Positions 54,233 through 63,784 of a stretch of 64,000 nucleotides of DNA are shown one piece after another. Below the pieces are notes generated by a model that saw only the letters and a list, made by a program, of their open reading frames with translations, was not told where the DNA came from and ran no database searches. This DNA comes from Ohtaekwangia kribbensis (GTDB lineage: Bacteria; Bacteroidota; Bacteroidia; Cytophagales; Cyclobacteriaceae): NCBI RefSeq assembly GCF_042676245.1, contig NZ_JBHTKA010000008.1, positions 620,001 to 684,000 of the forward strand. Reading direction: 5' to 3'. Every line of letters begins with the position of its first letter. Within the stretch, counting starts at the first letter, position 1. The position numbers and the translations under genes were made by a program.

Positions 54233-56035
54233 ATGAGTACTACCACAGCCGAAAAACAAGCCATCAAGGGAGGGGAGTTTCTTATTCGCGAAACTGCAGC
54301 CAATGAAATTTTCATTCCGGAAGAATTCAACGAAGAGCAGCGCATGATCCAGCAGCAGTGTAAAGATTTTCTTGCAAAAGAAGTCTGGCCACACCTGGAT
54401 GCGATCGACTCGATGAAGGACCCGAAGTTGATGCCTTCTATTCTTGATAAAGCTGGTGAGCTTGGTTTACTCGGTACATCTGTGCCTGCCGAGCTGGGTG
54501 GTTTCGGTATGGACTTCAATACCACCATGCTTGTAGCGGAAGTAATAGGTGCCGGTCATTCAGTAGCTGTAGCACTATCGGCACATACCGGTATCGGTAC
54601 ACTTCCTATACTCTATTATGGTAACGATGCGCAAAAACAGAAATATATACCAAAGCTCGCCACAGGTGAGTGGAAGGCTGCATACTGTTTAACAGAACCG
54701 GATTCAGGTTCCGATGCCAACAGCGGTAAAACAAAGGCTGCATTAAGTGCCGATGGTAAACACTATATTATCAATGGCCAGAAAATGTGGATCACTAACG
54801 GAGGTTTTGCAGATATATATGTTGTATTCGCCAAGATTGATAATGACAAAAACCTCAGTGCCTTTATCGTTGAAAAATCGTTCGGTGGTATAACCATGAA
54901 CGAAGAAGAAAAGAAGATGGGTATAAAAGGATCGTCTACCCGCCAGATTTTCTTCAACGACTGCAAGGTTCCGGTTGAAAATCTTTTGAGTGAACGCGAG
55001 AATGGTTTCAAGATTGCGGTAAACATTCTGAATATAGGTCGTATCAAGTTAGGCATAGCAGCGCTCGGAGGAAGTAAGCATACGGTAACACTTGCTACCA
55101 AATATTCGAATGAGCGTAAACAGTTCGGAGTTTCAATTTCATCGTTCGGTGCTATCAAGCACAAAATTGCTGAAATGGTAACAAAGGTATTTGCTTCTGA
55201 ATCTGCGCACTATCGCGCAAGCCAGAATATAGATGACGCTTACAATGCATTTACAGCAGGAGGCATGGATTCTTCCAAAGCACGTTTGAAAGCCCTGGAA
55301 GAATTTGCTATTGAGTGCGCTATATTAAAAGTACACGGCTCTGAAGTTTTGGATTTTGTTACCGATGAAGGTGTTCAGATTTACGGAGGTATGGGCTTCT
55401 CGGCTGAAGGTCCGATGGACCGCGCGTATCGCGATGCTCGTATCAACCGGATCTTCGAAGGAACCAATGAAATTAACCGCCTGCTCACCATCGACATGTT
55501 ATTGAAGCGTGCGATGAAAGGAACAATCGATCTGATGACGCCCGCTATGGCTGTGCAAAAAGATCTGATGGCTATACCTGATTTCGGAGCGAGCGAAGAG
55601 GAAGGTATATTTGTTAAAGAGAAGAAGGCACTGGCAAATCTGAAGAAAGCAGGATTGATGATTGCCGGATCGGCTGTACAGAAATTTATGATGAAGCTTT
55701 CTGAGCAACAGGAGATCATCATGAACCTGGCAGATATACTTATCGAAGCTTATGTGGCGGAATCTGTTCTGTTGCGTGTTGAAAAACTCATCGCACAAAA
55801 AGGAGAAAAGGCAACTGAGATTCAAAAAGAAATGGCGCTGATATACTTACATCACGCGATTGGTAAAGCAGCAGCAGTAGGAAGAGAAGCGATTTCAGCT
55901 TTTGCTGATGGAGATGAACAACGCCTCATGCTTATGGGATTGAAACGCTTTACAAAAATTGATGCATACAATCTAAAAGAAGCCAGAAGAAAAGTAGCTG
56001 ACTATGTAATTGCGAAAGGAGAGTATCCTTTCTAA
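54233..56035 (+). CDS. Acyl-CoA dehydrogenase
   Basis: A 600-residue flavoenzyme. The N-terminal helical domain is followed by AYCLTEPDSGSDANSGKTKA, KMWITNGGFADIYVVFAK and the C-terminal core with QIYGGMGFSAEGPMDRAYRDARINRIFEGTNEINR. It has an extra C-terminal extension of about 170 residues, as in the longer FadE/VLCAD-like type common in Bacteroidota. It provides the first oxidation step of the operon, with electrons going to ETF. A clear terminator follows. Confidence 0.95.
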   Translation: MSTTTAEKQAIKGGEFLIRETAANEIFIPEEFNEEQRMIQQQCKDFLAKEVWPHLDAIDSMKDPKLMPSILDKAGELGLLGTSVPAELGGFGMDFNTTMLVAEVIGAGHSVAVALSAHTGIGTLPILYYGNDAQKQKYIPKLATGEWKAAYCLTEPDSGSDANSGKTKAALSADGKHYIINGQKMWITNGGFADIYVVFAKIDNDKNLSAFIVEKSFGGITMNEEEKKMGIKGSSTRQIFFNDCKVPVENLLSERENGFKIAVNILNIGRIKLGIAALGGSKHTVTLATKYSNERKQFGVSISSFGAIKHKIAEMVTKVFASESAHYRASQNIDDAYNAFTAGGMDSSKARLKALEEFAIECAILKVHGSEVLDFVTDEGVQIYGGMGFSAEGPMDRAYRDARINRIFEGTNEINRLLTIDMLLKRAMKGTIDLMTPAMAVQKDLMAIPDFGASEEEGIFVKEKKALANLKKAGLMIAGSAVQKFMMKLSEQQEIIMNLADILIEAYVAESVLLRVEKLIAQKGEKATEIQKEMALIYLHHAIGKAAAVGREAISAFADGDEQRLMLMGLKRFTKIDAYNLKEARRKVADYVIAKGEYPF

Positions 56036-56081
56036 TCGGTGCGAAAATATTTAAGAACTCATACCTTAACCTAAACTGAGG

Positions 56082-56105
56082 AGGTCGGAGAAATCCGGCC
56101 TTTTC
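56082..56105 (+). terminator. Rho-independent terminator of the beta-oxidation operon
   Basis: An 8-bp stem (56082-56089 with 56094-56101, one G-T pair), GAAA tetraloop and a T tract, 46 bases after the dehydrogenase stop. Confidence 0.8.
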
Positions 56106-56266
56106 TATTTTATAAGGTGTACGAATTTGTAAACGGAACTGTTCATTTGCTTACAAATGGATAGGGACGTTGAGGCAAAAAACTGCCTTCACTAGCTTAA
56201 AAGAGCGTTTTAAAAAACGGGTAGGACTTTTGTAAAGAAATAGTAAACGTACCAAAATACAATCTT

Positions 56267-56569
56267 ATGCAAAGCAGAAGTTCAAACACCTCGACCACTA
56301 CGATTCTCCTCATTGTGCTTTTGATTGTAACCTTTCCTATATGGATTGGCATTGCAGGCGGAATTCTGGGTGGAATTATCGGAATCTTCGGAGCGATCTT
56401 TGGTGTTGTGATGGGGCTATTCGGTGCTGTGCTAGGAGGCATCATGGGTTTATTCGGCTGGTTGTTCAGCTGGAATTTCCATGGACCCTTTGTTTTCTGG
56501 AACACAAGCATCCTCACCATCTTTGTAATTATACTTCTGTTCGTAGTGCTTTCAAAAAGACGAAGCTAA
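56267..56569 (+). CDS. Glycine-zipper membrane protein
   Basis: A 100-residue protein with two or three hydrophobic segments. Residues 26-63 form repeated Gly-x3-Gly and Gly-x2-Gly-type pattern (GGILGGIIGIFGAIFGVVMG, LFGAVLGGIMGLFGWLF), separated from a second helix after a polar, aromatic loop (SWNFHGPFVFWN). The Gly-zipper suggests helix packing or oligomerisation in the membrane. Function unknown. It ends 3 bases before the convergent gene. Confidence 0.65.
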   Translation: MQSRSSNTSTTTILLIVLLIVTFPIWIGIAGGILGGIIGIFGAIFGVVMGLFGAVLGGIMGLFGWLFSWNFHGPFVFWNTSILTIFVIILLFVVLSKRRS

Positions 56570-56572
56570 ATG

Positions 56573-56959
56573 CTACGAAACAGGATGCCTGTTATATAGA
56601 TTAGGATTAAGGAAGTACTTCGAGTAAATCGGGTACTTTTTTACTTCTATAATTTCGGGTTTAAGCTTGTTAACGAAAACAACCTTATACTGAAACTCAA
56701 ATCCTTTTTCAACACGCACATCTTTACGAACAATATACCATTGCTTATTCCACGGGTTAAGAACTTTTACTTCTAGGTGAAATAAGCCTGGCATACTTCG
56801 TACGCGTACAACTTTACCAGGTTGTTTGTTGTAAAGTTTTCCATTAACCGAAACCAATATACCGGTTCGATCTTCGGTCTGAATCGCAATGCCGGAATCA
56901 TACGCAAAGGCGCGAGTAGCGCCTATCAAGAGCAACAGCACGGGTAGCAGCGTTTTCAT
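56573..56959 (-). CDS. Secreted hypothetical protein
   Basis: A 128-residue protein with a signal peptide (ending RAFA). The mature chain has a beta-sandwich feel similar to small PEGA-like domains (SGIAIQTEDRTGILVSVNGKLYN, PGLFHLEVKVLNPWNKQWYIV) and a basic C-terminus (LKPEIIEVKKYPIYSKYF). I do not recognise a family. No neighbour hints at a role. Confidence 0.65.
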   Translation of the reverse strand: MKTLLPVLLLLIGATRAFAYDSGIAIQTEDRTGILVSVNGKLYNKQPGKVVRVRSMPGLFHLEVKVLNPWNKQWYIVRKDVRVEKGFEFQYKVVFVNKLKPEIIEVKKYPIYSKYFLNPNLYNRHPVS

Positions 56960-57026
56960 AAATATACTTGTTTATTTATAGTATTAACGCAAGCTCCGTG
57001 CCATCGTTTACTTTCATTTTAAAACA

Positions 57027-57053
57027 AAAAAGGCTGCAGAATGCAACCTTTTT
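57027..57053. terminator. Hairpin terminator after phoD
   Basis: A 12-bp stem with one mismatch (57027-57038 with 57042-57053), a 3-base loop and T-rich ends. It lies 27 bases from the PhoD stop on the minus strand. Confidence 0.75.
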
Positions 57054-57079
57054 CAAGCACTATAAAAAATTCAACTGCG

Positions 57080-58621
57080 TTATTGTAGAATGTGTTTGCC
57101 TTGTGCAATGCTGAAACTTTTTCCAAGAATTTCTTTCTTACTGATGCTGCGAAGCGTTTCAGCATAAAACCATTCTGCTTTTGCTTTTTGCGGATATAGC
57201 GTGAGCAAGAGATAGCCGTGATCGCGGTTGTTCAGATATTTAATGTGTGGATTTTGTTTCAGCAATTTCTGTTCTTTCACCTTCACACTATCGTCAGGCT
57301 TTCCTTCATTTCCGTTTCCGGATGATACACTTGTAGTGCCCAACTCGACAGCCAGTGCCTGTTTGCCTTTTGTGTTGGCAAGACCTTCCGCAAATGTTTC
57401 GATGGCCCACGAAGCATGCGTATCGCCCGTAACAAAGAGTATATCTTCGATTTTATTTTCAACTATATATTGTTCGATGCGTTTTTTCTCGGAAGGATAA
57501 CCATCCCATGCATCGAGATTTTTAGGCATGTCATTTTTATAGAGGCCACTGATGTTAAGGTCTGAAAAGAGAACCTGGTTGCCAATAACTTTCCAGGTTG
57601 CTTTTGAATCTTTCATAGAGCGCTCGAACCACTGAAGCTGCTCAACACCCAGCATGCTGCGTTTGTCGCTTTCAAAATCAGGAGCACTTACGCTATCGAC
57701 TGGAGCGGTACGTCCTTCAAGGCGTTCGTCCAGCATGATGAGGTCCGCTAACTTTCCAAACGAAAATGATCGGTATAGTTTATCGCTTTCGCGGATTGGC
57801 ATCCACTCGTAATATGCTTGTCGCGCTGCCGCTTTACGCGCATTGAAATCGCCTTCTTCAGGTTGATGATTTTGCGCACCTTCAGTATATACATTGTTCG
57901 CTACTTCGTGATCATCCCAAATGGTAATTAGCGGATGGCGCATGCGTAACTTTCTCAAACCTTCATCCAGGTGATATTGCGAATAGCGTGTTCGATAGTC
58001 GTTCAATGAAACAATCTCATGTGCTGGCAAATTTTTTCTTCCGATGGTTGTATCGCCATACACTCCGGTGGCGTACTCATATATATAGTCTCCCAGGTGT
58101 ATAACAGCATCCACCTCTTTGTCGGCAATGATTGAGTATGGATTGAAATATCCGAACTCCCAATTACTGCAACTTACAATGGCAAACCTTAAGCTATCCA
58201 CTGCATCGCTTGATAATGTTCTTGTACGACCAGTCGGAGAAGTTTGTCCAAGTGCATGGAAGCGGTAGTAGTAATGATGGGCAGGTTGCAATCCATCTAC
58301 ATCTACTTTCACGGTATAGTCTTTTGTTGCATCGGTAGTAACAGAGTCTGACTTCAGTATAGTTGAGAAATTTTCATCGGACGCTATGTCCCATCGCACT
58401 TGTATTGTAGCTGCGGAATCCTCCGGAGTAACCCGTGTCCAGATGATCACGCGGTCTTGAAGCGGATCGCCCGAAGCAACGCCATGATAAAACGGCTTCA
58501 GCGAGCTTTCGTATAGCGGAGCAACAGCCTCCGAAAATTTCTTGTTGGAAGTTTTTTTGGACGAGCATGCCGCGATAACAATCAGGGCGATGCTATAGCA
58601 TAACAGGTTCCGTATTTTCAT
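57080..58621 (-). CDS. phoD: Alkaline phosphatase D family lipoprotein
   Basis: About 513 residues from the ATG at 58621 (MKIRNLLCYS); the frame to 58642 adds 7 residues. A lipobox IAACSS marks a lipoprotein. An N-terminal Fn3-like domain (YHGVASGDPLQDRVIIWTRVTPED) precedes the PhoD catalytic domain (FAIVSCSNWEFGYFNPY, VIHLGDYIYEY, ITIWDDHEVANNVY, TGDTHASW). PhoD enzymes hydrolyse phosphomono- and diesters with metal, supporting phosphate acquisition. The substrate and surface location here are inferred. Confidence 0.9.
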   Translation of the reverse strand: MKIRNLLCYSIALIVIAACSSKKTSNKKFSEAVAPLYESSLKPFYHGVASGDPLQDRVIIWTRVTPEDSAATIQVRWDIASDENFSTILKSDSVTTDATKDYTVKVDVDGLQPAHHYYYRFHALGQTSPTGRTRTLSSDAVDSLRFAIVSCSNWEFGYFNPYSIIADKEVDAVIHLGDYIYEYATGVYGDTTIGRKNLPAHEIVSLNDYRTRYSQYHLDEGLRKLRMRHPLITIWDDHEVANNVYTEGAQNHQPEEGDFNARKAAARQAYYEWMPIRESDKLYRSFSFGKLADLIMLDERLEGRTAPVDSVSAPDFESDKRSMLGVEQLQWFERSMKDSKATWKVIGNQVLFSDLNISGLYKNDMPKNLDAWDGYPSEKKRIEQYIVENKIEDILFVTGDTHASWAIETFAEGLANTKGKQALAVELGTTSVSSGNGNEGKPDDSVKVKEQKLLKQNPHIKYLNNRDHGYLLLTLYPQKAKAEWFYAETLRSISKKEILGKSFSIAQGKHILQ

Positions 58622-58653
58622 TTCGATAGATTTTGGTGTCAACGTAAAGAAAT

Positions 58654-58687
58654 AAAAAACAGGATACTCTGCTTTGAGTATCCTGTT
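58654..58687 (-). terminator. Rho-independent terminator of the PorE-like gene
   Basis: A perfect 12-bp stem (58658-58669 with 58676-58687), 6-base loop and, reading on the minus strand, a T run at 58657-58653. It lies between the PorE-like stop at 58723 and the phoD start. Confidence 0.85.
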
Positions 58688-58722
58688 AAGTTTTCTTAAA
58701 GAAATGAATCAGCTTATACAGC

Positions 58723-60741
58723 TTAATTGTCCCTGAAGTATTTGTCCTCTTCGTCAACCTCTTCGTCTTCGATCGGCTTCACGCGGGCCGTTACTTCAAG
58801 AATCTTGAATTCCGTTCTACGGTTTTTCTGACGACCCACCGGGTTATCCGTTCCATCCGGATTTGTATTTCGCGCAATCGGTTTTGACTCTCCGTATCCT
58901 TTTGCTACAAGACGATCGGGTGAAATACCATGCTGCACAATATAGCCTACGGCCGACTCCGCACGTCTTTGAGACAGTCGCTGGTTATAGTCATCTGTAT
59001 CAACACTATCGGTATGTGATCCCAATTCTATTTTGATCTCCGGATTATCAACGAGCAATTGAACAAGCTTGTCAAGTTCTTTTGCTGCATCCGGGCGGAT
59101 ATCAGATTTGTTATAGTTATAGTATATATTTTCCATCACGAAAATCCGGTTGAGCTCGATCTTGTCAAGTACGATGACCGTATCCAGCGTGATAGTCGTG
59201 ATCAGGTCTTTCAATGAATTAGGGTCAACCGACTTGCCTTTCATGGTATATCCCTGACGTTTGATGAGGTAGCCATCGGTTTCACCAACGAGGCTGTAAT
59301 CTTCGTTCTCATATACACGGAACAGGAACTTGCCATCATTGCCCGTGGTATAGTCTTGCATGATGTCGCCCTTGCCATCGAGTAAACTTACTTTGGTGTT
59401 CGGTAGAATTTGTCTGTTCTGATTTTTGTCTTCCGTATACGCTATACCCTGCAGGTAGTAGTTAACAACCTTCAGGTTCGGATCTTCATTGATGAAAGTA
59501 TAGATGTCATCATCACCTCTACCTCCGTTACGATTGGAAGCGAAGAATCCGCGATCGGGTTTGAAAAGGAAAATTCCGAAATCATCATCCGATGAGTTCA
59601 TGGGCTGACCTAAATTTTCAATTTGTGTTTTTCCGTTTGCGCGCTTCACCACAAACATATCCAGGCCACCATATCCGGGATGTGCATCTGAAGCGAAATA
59701 TAGCTTGGCATCTTCTGCTACATAGGGGAACAGTTCGTTGCCTGGCGTGTTGATCTCTGGCCCGAGGTTACGCACGCGGGTAAACCTGCCGCGCGAATCC
59801 ATTTGTGCCGAGTATAGATCGGTTCCACCATAACCACCCTTGCGGTTAGAAGCAAAGTAAAGTGTGCGGCCGTCCGGACTGAATGCCGGTGATGAATCCC
59901 AACTAAAGTTTTTTGCATCCGGGTCGGACTCATTTTTGAATTGTGTATTGATGTTTATCGGTACAGGCTCTGACCAAACGTTATTGCGGAAGCGCGAGAT
60001 ATATAGGTCAACATCGGCTCCACCGCCTTTTTTCTTTTCAGAGTTACCCTTGGCAAACACCATGACCTTTCCATCAGGCGAGAAGGTAACACATCCTTCA
60101 TTCCGGATGTTGTCGTTTATACCTTCAGGTAATTTGGTCACTGTATTAATATCAACGTTGGCACCTTTGGTTGTAACTTTATACAGATCGGTAAAAGGTT
60201 TTCCTTCTGCTTCATATATCTTACCATCACCGCGTGATGATGTAAAGTAAAGTTCGCTGTTGAGGTATACCGGAGAGTATTCGCTGGCAGGAGTATTGAT
60301 ACTTTCGAGGTTCTTTACTTTATAGTAGCTCTTGGTTTCGCTAAGCTTGGCCAGGTAATCGAGGCCGTTCATTTCGGAGCGTGCCCGATCTTTCAATAGA
60401 TCATTGGATGTTGAAGCGATTAATTCCTCGTATTGTTTTTTAGCTTCATCATATTTAGCGTTGGCTTTAAGAGACTGTGCGTAATAAAATTTAACGGTGT
60501 CTTTATCAATACCGCGGCCACCGGCCCTTGCATAAAACTGTTCAGCCTCTTTATATCGGTTGGACAATCGGTATGATTCGGCAATGAAGAAATTAGCCTT
60601 CGGACTATTTCCCGTTTTCTTATACAGTTCGATCGCGTTTTGGTATTTACCGAGGAGGAATGCTTTCTGGGCTTTCTTTTCTGTGCTGCATGCACTTACC
60701 GCCAGAAGCAAAACCAGAAGCGAAAAAAATGTAGACTTCAT
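58723..60741 (-). CDS. porE: PorE-like OmpA-family lipoprotein (TPR, beta-propeller, CRD, OmpA)
   Basis: A 672-residue lipoprotein with lipobox AVSACS (C18). Order of parts: TPR-like repeats at 25-110 (YQNAIELYKKTGNSPKANFFIAESY), PD40/WD40-like blades at about 170-420 (VTFSPDGKVMVFAKG, AFSPDGRTLYFASN), a carboxypeptidase-regulatory-like region at about 430-510 and a C-terminal OmpA peptidoglycan-binding domain (YNKSDIRPDAAKELDKL, ELGSHTDSVDTDDYNQRLSQRRA). This is the architecture of PorE of the type IX secretion system, which links the outer-membrane complex to peptidoglycan. A gene ending in a T9SS domain is in the same window. Confidence 0.8.
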   Translation of the reverse strand: MKSTFFSLLVLLLAVSACSTEKKAQKAFLLGKYQNAIELYKKTGNSPKANFFIAESYRLSNRYKEAEQFYARAGGRGIDKDTVKFYYAQSLKANAKYDEAKKQYEELIASTSNDLLKDRARSEMNGLDYLAKLSETKSYYKVKNLESINTPASEYSPVYLNSELYFTSSRGDGKIYEAEGKPFTDLYKVTTKGANVDINTVTKLPEGINDNIRNEGCVTFSPDGKVMVFAKGNSEKKKGGGADVDLYISRFRNNVWSEPVPININTQFKNESDPDAKNFSWDSSPAFSPDGRTLYFASNRKGGYGGTDLYSAQMDSRGRFTRVRNLGPEINTPGNELFPYVAEDAKLYFASDAHPGYGGLDMFVVKRANGKTQIENLGQPMNSSDDDFGIFLFKPDRGFFASNRNGGRGDDDIYTFINEDPNLKVVNYYLQGIAYTEDKNQNRQILPNTKVSLLDGKGDIMQDYTTGNDGKFLFRVYENEDYSLVGETDGYLIKRQGYTMKGKSVDPNSLKDLITTITLDTVIVLDKIELNRIFVMENIYYNYNKSDIRPDAAKELDKLVQLLVDNPEIKIELGSHTDSVDTDDYNQRLSQRRAESAVGYIVQHGISPDRLVAKGYGESKPIARNTNPDGTDNPVGRQKNRRTEFKILEVTARVKPIEDEEVDEEDKYFRDN

Positions 60742-60780
60742 AACCGCTTGAATATATTGTTAAAGCTACGAATTATTGAA

Positions 60781-61275
60781 TTAACGCGATACGGTTTCCT
60801 TCGGAAGATAACGTTTTAACCATGTAGTGCCGGCCGCCACCACCCAATTGTCTGCCAACGCTGCTTTTGTGTCTACAAGGTTATTGAATGTTGGCGTTTG
60901 CTCATGCCATATACCTTCCTCAAATTTTTGCTTCAGCTCAGCAAGCTTCAGCAGCAATACTTCATCTTTTACCCGGAACGCCACTTGGGTACGATCGAAG
61001 AGATCGGCACCAATGGAAGTACCAATTTCTTTTATCGTTCTTACCGAACTGTCAATGGAACATCCGCTTGCCTGGTCATTCACAGCAAGAATAATAAAAT
61101 GATCATGGCGAATATCGAACGATGCATCCATAGGTTGACCGTGTACAGACCAGCTCTGAGTAAACGAAACAAGAGCCTTTGAGATTGTGTCGATATCAGC
61201 CTGCGTAAATTTTTTACCCGACTGGTAAATCCAGACTCTGGAGTGTGACGGGAGAGATTCGAATGGTATATACAT
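60781..61275 (-). CDS. Small conserved protein of the Hdr-like cluster
   Basis: A 164-residue protein with no signal or membrane segment. Elements such as FESLPSHSRVWIYQSGKKFT, WSVHGQPMDASFDIRHDHFIILAVND and GCSIDSSVRTIKEIG match a Bacteroidota family that databases often label ABC transporter ATPase, but I see no Walker A or B motif, so that name seems unfounded. It lies after the CCG-domain gene (44-base gap) in the same direction and is probably part of the same operon. Confidence 0.7.
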   Translation of the reverse strand: MYIPFESLPSHSRVWIYQSGKKFTQADIDTISKALVSFTQSWSVHGQPMDASFDIRHDHFIILAVNDQASGCSIDSSVRTIKEIGTSIGADLFDRTQVAFRVKDEVLLLKLAELKQKFEEGIWHEQTPTFNNLVDTKAALADNWVVAAGTTWLKRYLPKETVSR

Positions 61276-61318
61276 AGCCTTGAGAATTTTTTGAAGTGCC
61301 TAGTAGCACCGGATATGC

Positions 61319-62101
61319 TTATTGTAAACCGTTGGCCTCAACAATAAGTTCTGCCAAATCCTTCACCTTTACTTCTGCTTCGCGCTCTTTGTTCTTAACT
61401 CCATCGCTCATCATGGTCATGCAGAACGGACAAGCTACGGCAATGGTGGATGCACCTGTGTTCAACGCCTCTTCTGTGCGCTCTACATTTATATCTTTAT
61501 CACCTTTCTCGGGTTCTTTAAACATTTGTGCACCTCCGGCACCGCAGCATAATCCAGTTGTTCGGCACCGCTTCATTTCTACTAAATCTGCGTCAAGTGC
61601 CTCGAGAACCGCACGCGGTGCCTCATATATATTGTTGGCTCTTCCGAGATAGCATGAATCGTGATAGGTAATTTTCTTTCCCTTGAACGCGCCACCTTCT
61701 ACTTTGATCTTTCCTTCATTAATCAATTGCTGAAGGAATGTTGAGTGGTGAATCACTTCATAATTTCCGCCAAGCTCAGGATATTCATTTTTAATGGTGT
61801 TGAAACAATGCGGGCAGGCCGTAACAATTTTTTTAACGCCATAGCCATTCAACACCTGGATGTTGCTCATGGCTTGCATCTGAAAAAGAAATTCATTGCC
61901 GGCTCGTCTGGCAGGGTCGCCCGTGCAGGTTTCTTCCGTACCAAGCACTGCGAATTTTATATTAACAGCATTCAAAATTTTTACGAATGCTTTTGTCACG
62001 CGTTTGTAACGATCATCAAAAGATCCGGCACAACCAACCCAAAAAAGAACTTCGGGTGTTTCACCTTTAGCGGCCATATCGGCCATTGTGTGTATAGTCA
62101 T
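61319..62101 (-). CDS. CCG-domain (HdrB-like) iron-sulfur protein
   Basis: A 260-residue protein with two CCG-type Cys clusters, as in HdrB, GlpC and LutA: CAGSFDDR and related Cys in the first half, CPHCFNTIKNEYP, then MKRCRTTGLCCGAGGAQMF and VACPFCMTMMSDG. It would carry a noncubane 4Fe-4S cluster and move electrons with the membrane HdrC-like protein encoded upstream. The physiological acceptor is unknown. Confidence 0.88.
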   Translation of the reverse strand: MTIHTMADMAAKGETPEVLFWVGCAGSFDDRYKRVTKAFVKILNAVNIKFAVLGTEETCTGDPARRAGNEFLFQMQAMSNIQVLNGYGVKKIVTACPHCFNTIKNEYPELGGNYEVIHHSTFLQQLINEGKIKVEGGAFKGKKITYHDSCYLGRANNIYEAPRAVLEALDADLVEMKRCRTTGLCCGAGGAQMFKEPEKGDKDINVERTEEALNTGASTIAVACPFCMTMMSDGVKNKEREAEVKVKDLAELIVEANGLQ

Positions 62102-62134
62102 GGTTATAGTTAGTCGTTAGGTGATGCTATAAAT

Positions 62135-63448
62135 TTATTTCTCATCTTTCGCCCAGTTAAAGCGATCGCTCGGAGAAAATTTCCAGGGCGCAAAGTTGGT
62201 CTCTATATTTTGAAACACAGAGTTCCACGAAGCTGGTGAACCAGATTCTTCCATGGCAACATAGCGTCTTAATTCTAAAATAATTTCCAGTGGGTTAATC
62301 ATCACTGGGCATGCTTCAACGCAGGCGTTGCAACTGGTACAGGCGTTAATTTCTTCTTTGGTGATGTAGTCTCCGAGCAATGTTTTTCCATCCTGTAAAC
62401 CAGGTCCACCTTTTTCAAGACTCTTTCCTACATCTTCCATGCGATCGCGCGTATCCATCATGATCTTGCGTGGCGATAATTTTTTACCGGTAATATTCGC
62501 AGGGCACTCCGATGTGCAGCGGCCGCATTCGGTGCATGAATATGCTGCAAGCAGGTTGTTCCAATTCAGGTCATTTATATCTTTTGCCCCGAAGCGTCCG
62601 GGTTCTGCAGGAGGCGCAGCCGCAGCATTTGCATCCGCCAGGCCTAGCATCATTTTTACTTCGTTCGTCACTACAGGCATATTTTTCATGTGGCCCTTAG
62701 CCTCTACGTTGGCGAAGTATGTATTCGGGAACCCGAGGAAAATGTGGAGGTGCTTGGAGTACGTTACATATATAGCGAAGCCCAGAATACCGATGATGTG
62801 AAACCACCAGGCAAATCGTTCAATAAATATAAGGGTACCTTCCGGCAGTGAATCGAAAAGAGGAATGAGAAACGAGCTAAAAAATAATTTACCCGTAGCT
62901 GCGTAGTGTTCATTCGATCGTTGAAGAACCTGGTCGGTGGCATTCATGGTTAAGATGGCAAGCATCAAAACGATCTCGGTGCAAAGAATAATATTCGCAT
63001 CCAGTCTCGGCCATCCCACAAGTTCGCGTGCCCAAAATCTTTTCAGCTTTAAAACATTTCTTCGGAGTAAAAAGAAAACGCAGGAGAGGAGAACAGCCAT
63101 CGCGAGGAACTCAAAAATATTCATGAGTACTGTATAGAAACTTCCGAGATACGGAGCGAAGATACGGTGCGTGCCCGCCAGGCCATCAATAATAAACTCG
63201 AGCACCTCGAGGTTGATAACCAGGAAGCCTACATAGATCATTAAATGAAGAAAGGCCGGAACAGGTCTCTTAAACATTTTTTTCTGACCCAGCGCCACGA
63301 GTATCATATTAGATAACCGTTGCTGAGGATTGTCTTTTATTTCTTTGTCTTTACCAAGATTTATATTGGCACGAATACGGGAGGCTCGCTTCCAGATAAA
63401 CCAGCTGGCAGCACCCAGTGTAATGATAAAAGCAATCTGTTGAATCAT
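62135..63448 (-). CDS. Membrane 4Fe-4S protein (HdrC/NarI-like)
   Basis: About 437 residues from the ATG at 63448 (MIQQIAFIITLGAASW); a longer frame to 63544 is less likely. Five to six membrane helices (about 5-20, 65-90, 105-130, 155-175, 220-245) precede two 4Fe-4S motifs: CTECGRCTSECP and CTSCNACVEACP. The combination with the downstream HdrB-like protein is an electron-transfer complex. No quinone or NADH dehydrogenase gene is beside it. Confidence 0.85.
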   Translation of the reverse strand: MIQQIAFIITLGAASWFIWKRASRIRANINLGKDKEIKDNPQQRLSNMILVALGQKKMFKRPVPAFLHLMIYVGFLVINLEVLEFIIDGLAGTHRIFAPYLGSFYTVLMNIFEFLAMAVLLSCVFFLLRRNVLKLKRFWARELVGWPRLDANIILCTEIVLMLAILTMNATDQVLQRSNEHYAATGKLFFSSFLIPLFDSLPEGTLIFIERFAWWFHIIGILGFAIYVTYSKHLHIFLGFPNTYFANVEAKGHMKNMPVVTNEVKMMLGLADANAAAAPPAEPGRFGAKDINDLNWNNLLAAYSCTECGRCTSECPANITGKKLSPRKIMMDTRDRMEDVGKSLEKGGPGLQDGKTLLGDYITKEEINACTSCNACVEACPVMINPLEIILELRRYVAMEESGSPASWNSVFQNIETNFAPWKFSPSDRFNWAKDEK

Positions 63449-63564
63449 ACGCGATAATAACTCTATGTCTATTAATTCCAATAAATTCGTCTGGAGTTTT
63501 GCACCGAATATAAATTTACATACTTTTGTGCCCCTGTCGAACAAGAGACAGTGGTGATTTCCCG

Positions 63565-63637
63565 GTGATGTAGCTCAGTTGGTAGAGCAAAGGACTGAAA
63601 ATCCTTGTGTCGGGGGTTCGATTCCCTCCATCACCAC
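63565..63637 (+). tRNA. tRNA-Phe (GAA)
   Basis: A 73-base cloverleaf. Acceptor GGTGATG pairs with CATCACC; D arm GCTC/GAGC with loop AGTTGGTA; anticodon stem AAGGA/TCCTT with loop CTGAAAA, giving GAA at the anticodon; T arm GGGGG/CCCTC with TTCGATT loop. The discriminator is A. CCA is not encoded. Confidence 0.95.
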
Positions 63638-63784
63638 TTTCTTTTTCTAAGGAACCCACCGTTAGCGAAATTTTTTCAATCATCTTTTCTAGTCTTCGTT
63701 TATTTCCCCGACAAATTTTTTTTAATTACCTGCCATGAGAAATATTTCTCTACAGTAATCTTTTTCGCCTGTATAAAATAAAAA

